DNA from: an uncultured Acidimicrobiia bacterium
GTDB taxonomy: Bacteria; Actinomycetota; Acidimicrobiia; UBA5794
NCBI GenBank assembly: GCA_905480055.1
Contig: CAJQOW010000180.1
Location: forward strand, 1-6,775
Length of the DNA: 6,775 bases
Reading direction: 5' to 3'
Position numbers and translations under genes: made by a program. Below, one piece after another: positions 4,760-6,775 of this stretch; the stretch's first letter is position 1, and every line of letters begins with the position of its first letter. The notes below the pieces were generated by a model. The model saw only the letters and a program-made list of their open reading frames with translations. It was not told where the DNA came from and did no database searches.

Positions 4760-6775
4760 TCAGGACCGACGTGCTGACGCGAGGGCAGCCTCGACCACGG
4801 CGACGATCCGATCGCAATCATCCAGGCCCAGGACGAGCGGTGGTTTGATCTTGATCACGTTGTGATGGGGCCCGTCGGTGCTGAGAAGCACGCCTTCGGC
4901 CTTGGCATACTCCACCACGGCTGTTGCGAGATCGGCATCGGGCTCCTTGGAAGAACGATCCGTGACGAGCTCGACTCCGAGGAACAGCCCCGCACCACGG
5001 ACTTCTCCAATTGCTCCGTGGTTCTCGCTGAGCTGTGTCAATGCCTCCAGAAGGTGCGCACCGAGGCCCCGAGCACGCGCCTGGAGCCGCTCGTCGAAGA
5101 TCACGTCGAGCACAGCGTTTCCGACTGCTGCCGATACCGGGTTGCCACCAAATGTGTTGAAGTACTCCATGCCGGTGTCGAATGCCTGCGCCAGGGAGGA
5201 GGTGGTGACGACGGCACCGAGCGGGTGTCCGTTGCCAGCCGGCTTGCCGATGGTGACGATGTCAGGTGTCACGCCGTGGAGGTCGAACGCCCAGAACGCC
5301 GAACCCACCCTTCCAAGCCCCGTTTGGACCTCGTCGGCGATCACCACACCACCGGCATCCCGAACCGCCCCATAGGCGGCGGCGATGACTCCGGGTGCGG
5401 GGACCAGCTGTCCACCGCAGCTCGGAAGAGCCTCCACGATCAGCGCGGCTGGTTGGGTGGTGACGAGCGAATCGTCGGCGAGGTTTCGGTAGCGCTCACC
5501 GGCGCCAGCTCCTGACAGCTCTGGGCTGCGATACGGATCGGGGGAGGGGAGCACCACGACGCCGCCCTTACGACCTTCGCCACCCGGCCCGTTGAACTTG
5601 TACGGGCTGACGTCGACGAGCTGCCCGGTATTGCCGTGGTACGCATCGTCGAGGCACACGACTTCGGTGCGGCCGGTCGCTGCCCGGGCGATGCGGATGG
5701 CCAGTTCGTTGGCCTCGCTTCCCGAATTGACGAGAAACACAGTGTCGAGTCCATTGGGAAGCGTGTCAGCAAGCCGAGATGCATACAGCAGGGCCTCAGA
5801 GTGGAGATAGCGGGTGTTGGTGTTGAGGGTGCTCTCCTGCCGGTGCGCAGCGGCCACGACGACAGGATGGGCATGGCCGACATGGGCGACGTTGTTGACT
5901 CCATCGAGGTACCGCCGTGCTTGTGCGTCGTAGAGGTGAGCAGCTCTGCCGCGCACGATGTGGAGCGGCTCCTCGTAGGACAGGCTCAAGCTCGGCCCGA
6001 GGACCTGTCTGTCGACTGCGACTCGCTGCGATGTCGGTGGGAGCGCTTCGCGAGCCCCACCAAGGCAGGCTGCGGCGAACTGCGATGCGATCCATCGCGT
6101 GTCGGTAGCAAGGAGGGTCGCGAGGAGGTTCCACACTCCTGAGCTTGTGTTCTGGTGATGTGGGTTGGCGTCGGGTCTGGCCGCTGCGATGGACGCTGAG
6201 ATGGCAAGCCGCGCGAGGATGAGATCGAACAGCCATTCCGCCTCCTCCGCCGTCACGGTGGTCGTGTCCGCGTAGGCCGCAGCGACGGTGGTTCCGACCC
6301 CGACGGGATCGTCCTGCTCGAGCATCGCATAGGCGCACGCCACAGCGAGTTCACCGATCCGCACGGTCCAAGCAACATCCCCGAAGTCGATGACGCCAAC
6401 CACCGCATCCTCAGCTACGAGGAGGTTCTCCGGGTTGAGATCGTTGTGGATCACTTGTCTGGGAAGATCGGAGAATGGCACATGCTCAATGCGCGCCAGA
6501 ACCTCTTCCAACAGTGCCCGGGCTGACTCGGTGGCGATATGGGGCAGTCGGTCGGTGATCGTTGGCGCTGCCTGGGCGAGGTCCCACTGCCGGTCGCGAC
6601 GCGGGGCTGGCGGCTGCGGAACTCCCGCGAGGGCGTTGACCAGGGAGCCGGCAGTGGAGCCGATCGAGCCTGCAATGAAAGCCGACATGCCAGCGGATCC
6701 ATGGGTGCCACCGGGCAGCCAGGCGTGCATGCGCACGATGCGACCATCAGGGAGGTCGACGTGGTCGTCACCGCT
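4760..6775 (-). CDS. Fusion of APH-type kinase and class III PLP ammoniophospholyase/aminotransferase (partial, 5' end outside window)
   Basis: The frame stays open to the right edge, so the N-terminus is missing. Residues are numbered here from the GTG codon at 6736, which need not be the start. The first part (to about 225) is an aminoglycoside-phosphotransferase-fold kinase: IHNDLNPEN (96-104) has the catalytic Asp99 and metal-binding Asn104, and VIDFGD (115-120) has the Mg-binding Asp117. The second part (about 240-658) is a complete fold-type I PLP enzyme: NSGSEANELA (337-346), DDAYHGNTG (363-371), IADEVQTGLGR (466-476) with Asp468, and GKPAGNGHP (497-505) with Schiff-base Lys498. GKPxGNGHP is typical of the AGXT2L branch, whose animal members are phospholyases acting on phosphoethanolamine or 5-phosphohydroxylysine, the latter made by an APH-type hydroxylysine kinase. 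The fusion thus probably phosphorylates an amino alcohol and then eliminates phosphate and ammonia to give an aldehyde. The exact substrate is unknown; a plain transaminase is the alternative. No peptidase M23 segment lies between the domains. Confidence 0.88.
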   Translation of the reverse strand, partial: SGDDHVDLPDGRIVRMHAWLPGGTHGSAGMSAFIAGSIGSTAGSLVNALAGVPQPPAPRRDRQWDLAQAAPTITDRLPHIATESARALLEEVLARIEHVPFSDLPRQVIHNDLNPENLLVAEDAVVGVIDFGDVAWTVRIGELAVACAYAMLEQDDPVGVGTTVAAAYADTTTVTAEEAEWLFDLILARLAISASIAAARPDANPHHQNTSSGVWNLLATLLATDTRWIASQFAAACLGGAREALPPTSQRVAVDRQVLGPSLSLSYEEPLHIVRGRAAHLYDAQARRYLDGVNNVAHVGHAHPVVVAAAHRQESTLNTNTRYLHSEALLYASRLADTLPNGLDTVFLVNSGSEANELAIRIARAATGRTEVVCLDDAYHGNTGQLVDVSPYKFNGPGGEGRKGGVVVLPSPDPYRSPELSGAGAGERYRNLADDSLVTTQPAALIVEALPSCGGQLVPAPGVIAAAYGAVRDAGGVVIADEVQTGLGRVGSAFWAFDLHGVTPDIVTIGKPAGNGHPLGAVVTTSSLAQAFDTGMEYFNTFGGNPVSAAVGNAVLDVIFDERLQARARGLGAHLLEALTQLSENHGAIGEVRGAGLFLGVELVTDRSSKEPDADLATAVVEYAKAEGVLLSTDGPHHNVIKIKPPLVLGLDDCDRIVAVVEAALASARRS

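Overview
The window looks like a bacterial chromosome segment of moderately high G+C, most likely from an actinomycete-type organism (Actinomycetota). My best guess within that phylum is a lineage such as Acidimicrobiia. This rests on the style of the S15 and PNPase proteins, GTG starts on both rpsO and pnp, and the ribF / rpsO / pnp gene order. The class is a guess; the phylum is a reasonable inference. There is no insertion sequence, phage gene, CRISPR array, tRNA or rRNA.

Layout, left to right. The 3' end of ribF (riboflavin kinase/FAD synthetase) enters from the left edge. Two plus-strand genes follow that are not part of the usual ribF-rpsO-pnp block: a probably exported alpha/beta hydrolase (254-1297) and a RidA-family protein (1370-1774) that lacks the family's catalytic arginine. 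Next is a 30-bp near-perfect palindrome directly in front of a candidate -10 box and a short leader hairpin, then rpsO (1879-2136) and a strong intrinsic terminator. A structured leader follows, with a 26-position long hairpin and a Shine-Dalgarno-sequestering stem, then pnp (2292-4679) with its own terminator. On the minus strand, converging on pnp, is the bulk of a fusion protein (4760 to beyond 6775). It joins an aminoglycoside-phosphotransferase-type kinase to a class III PLP enzyme of the ammoniophospholyase type.

How the parts work together. ribF, rpsO and pnp are housekeeping genes for flavin cofactors, the small ribosomal subunit and RNA decay. As in E. coli, rpsO and pnp are adjacent, with a terminator and then a long hairpin between them. 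The sequence supports post-transcriptional control of pnp: a long duplex of the kind RNase III cuts, followed by an anti-Shine-Dalgarno segment that can pair either with the start site or with the 5' foot of the long hairpin. This is the most interesting signal in the window, together with the palindrome before rpsO. The kinase/PLP fusion would carry out two consecutive steps, phosphorylation of an amino alcohol and then loss of phosphate and ammonia, and is a separate metabolic unit.
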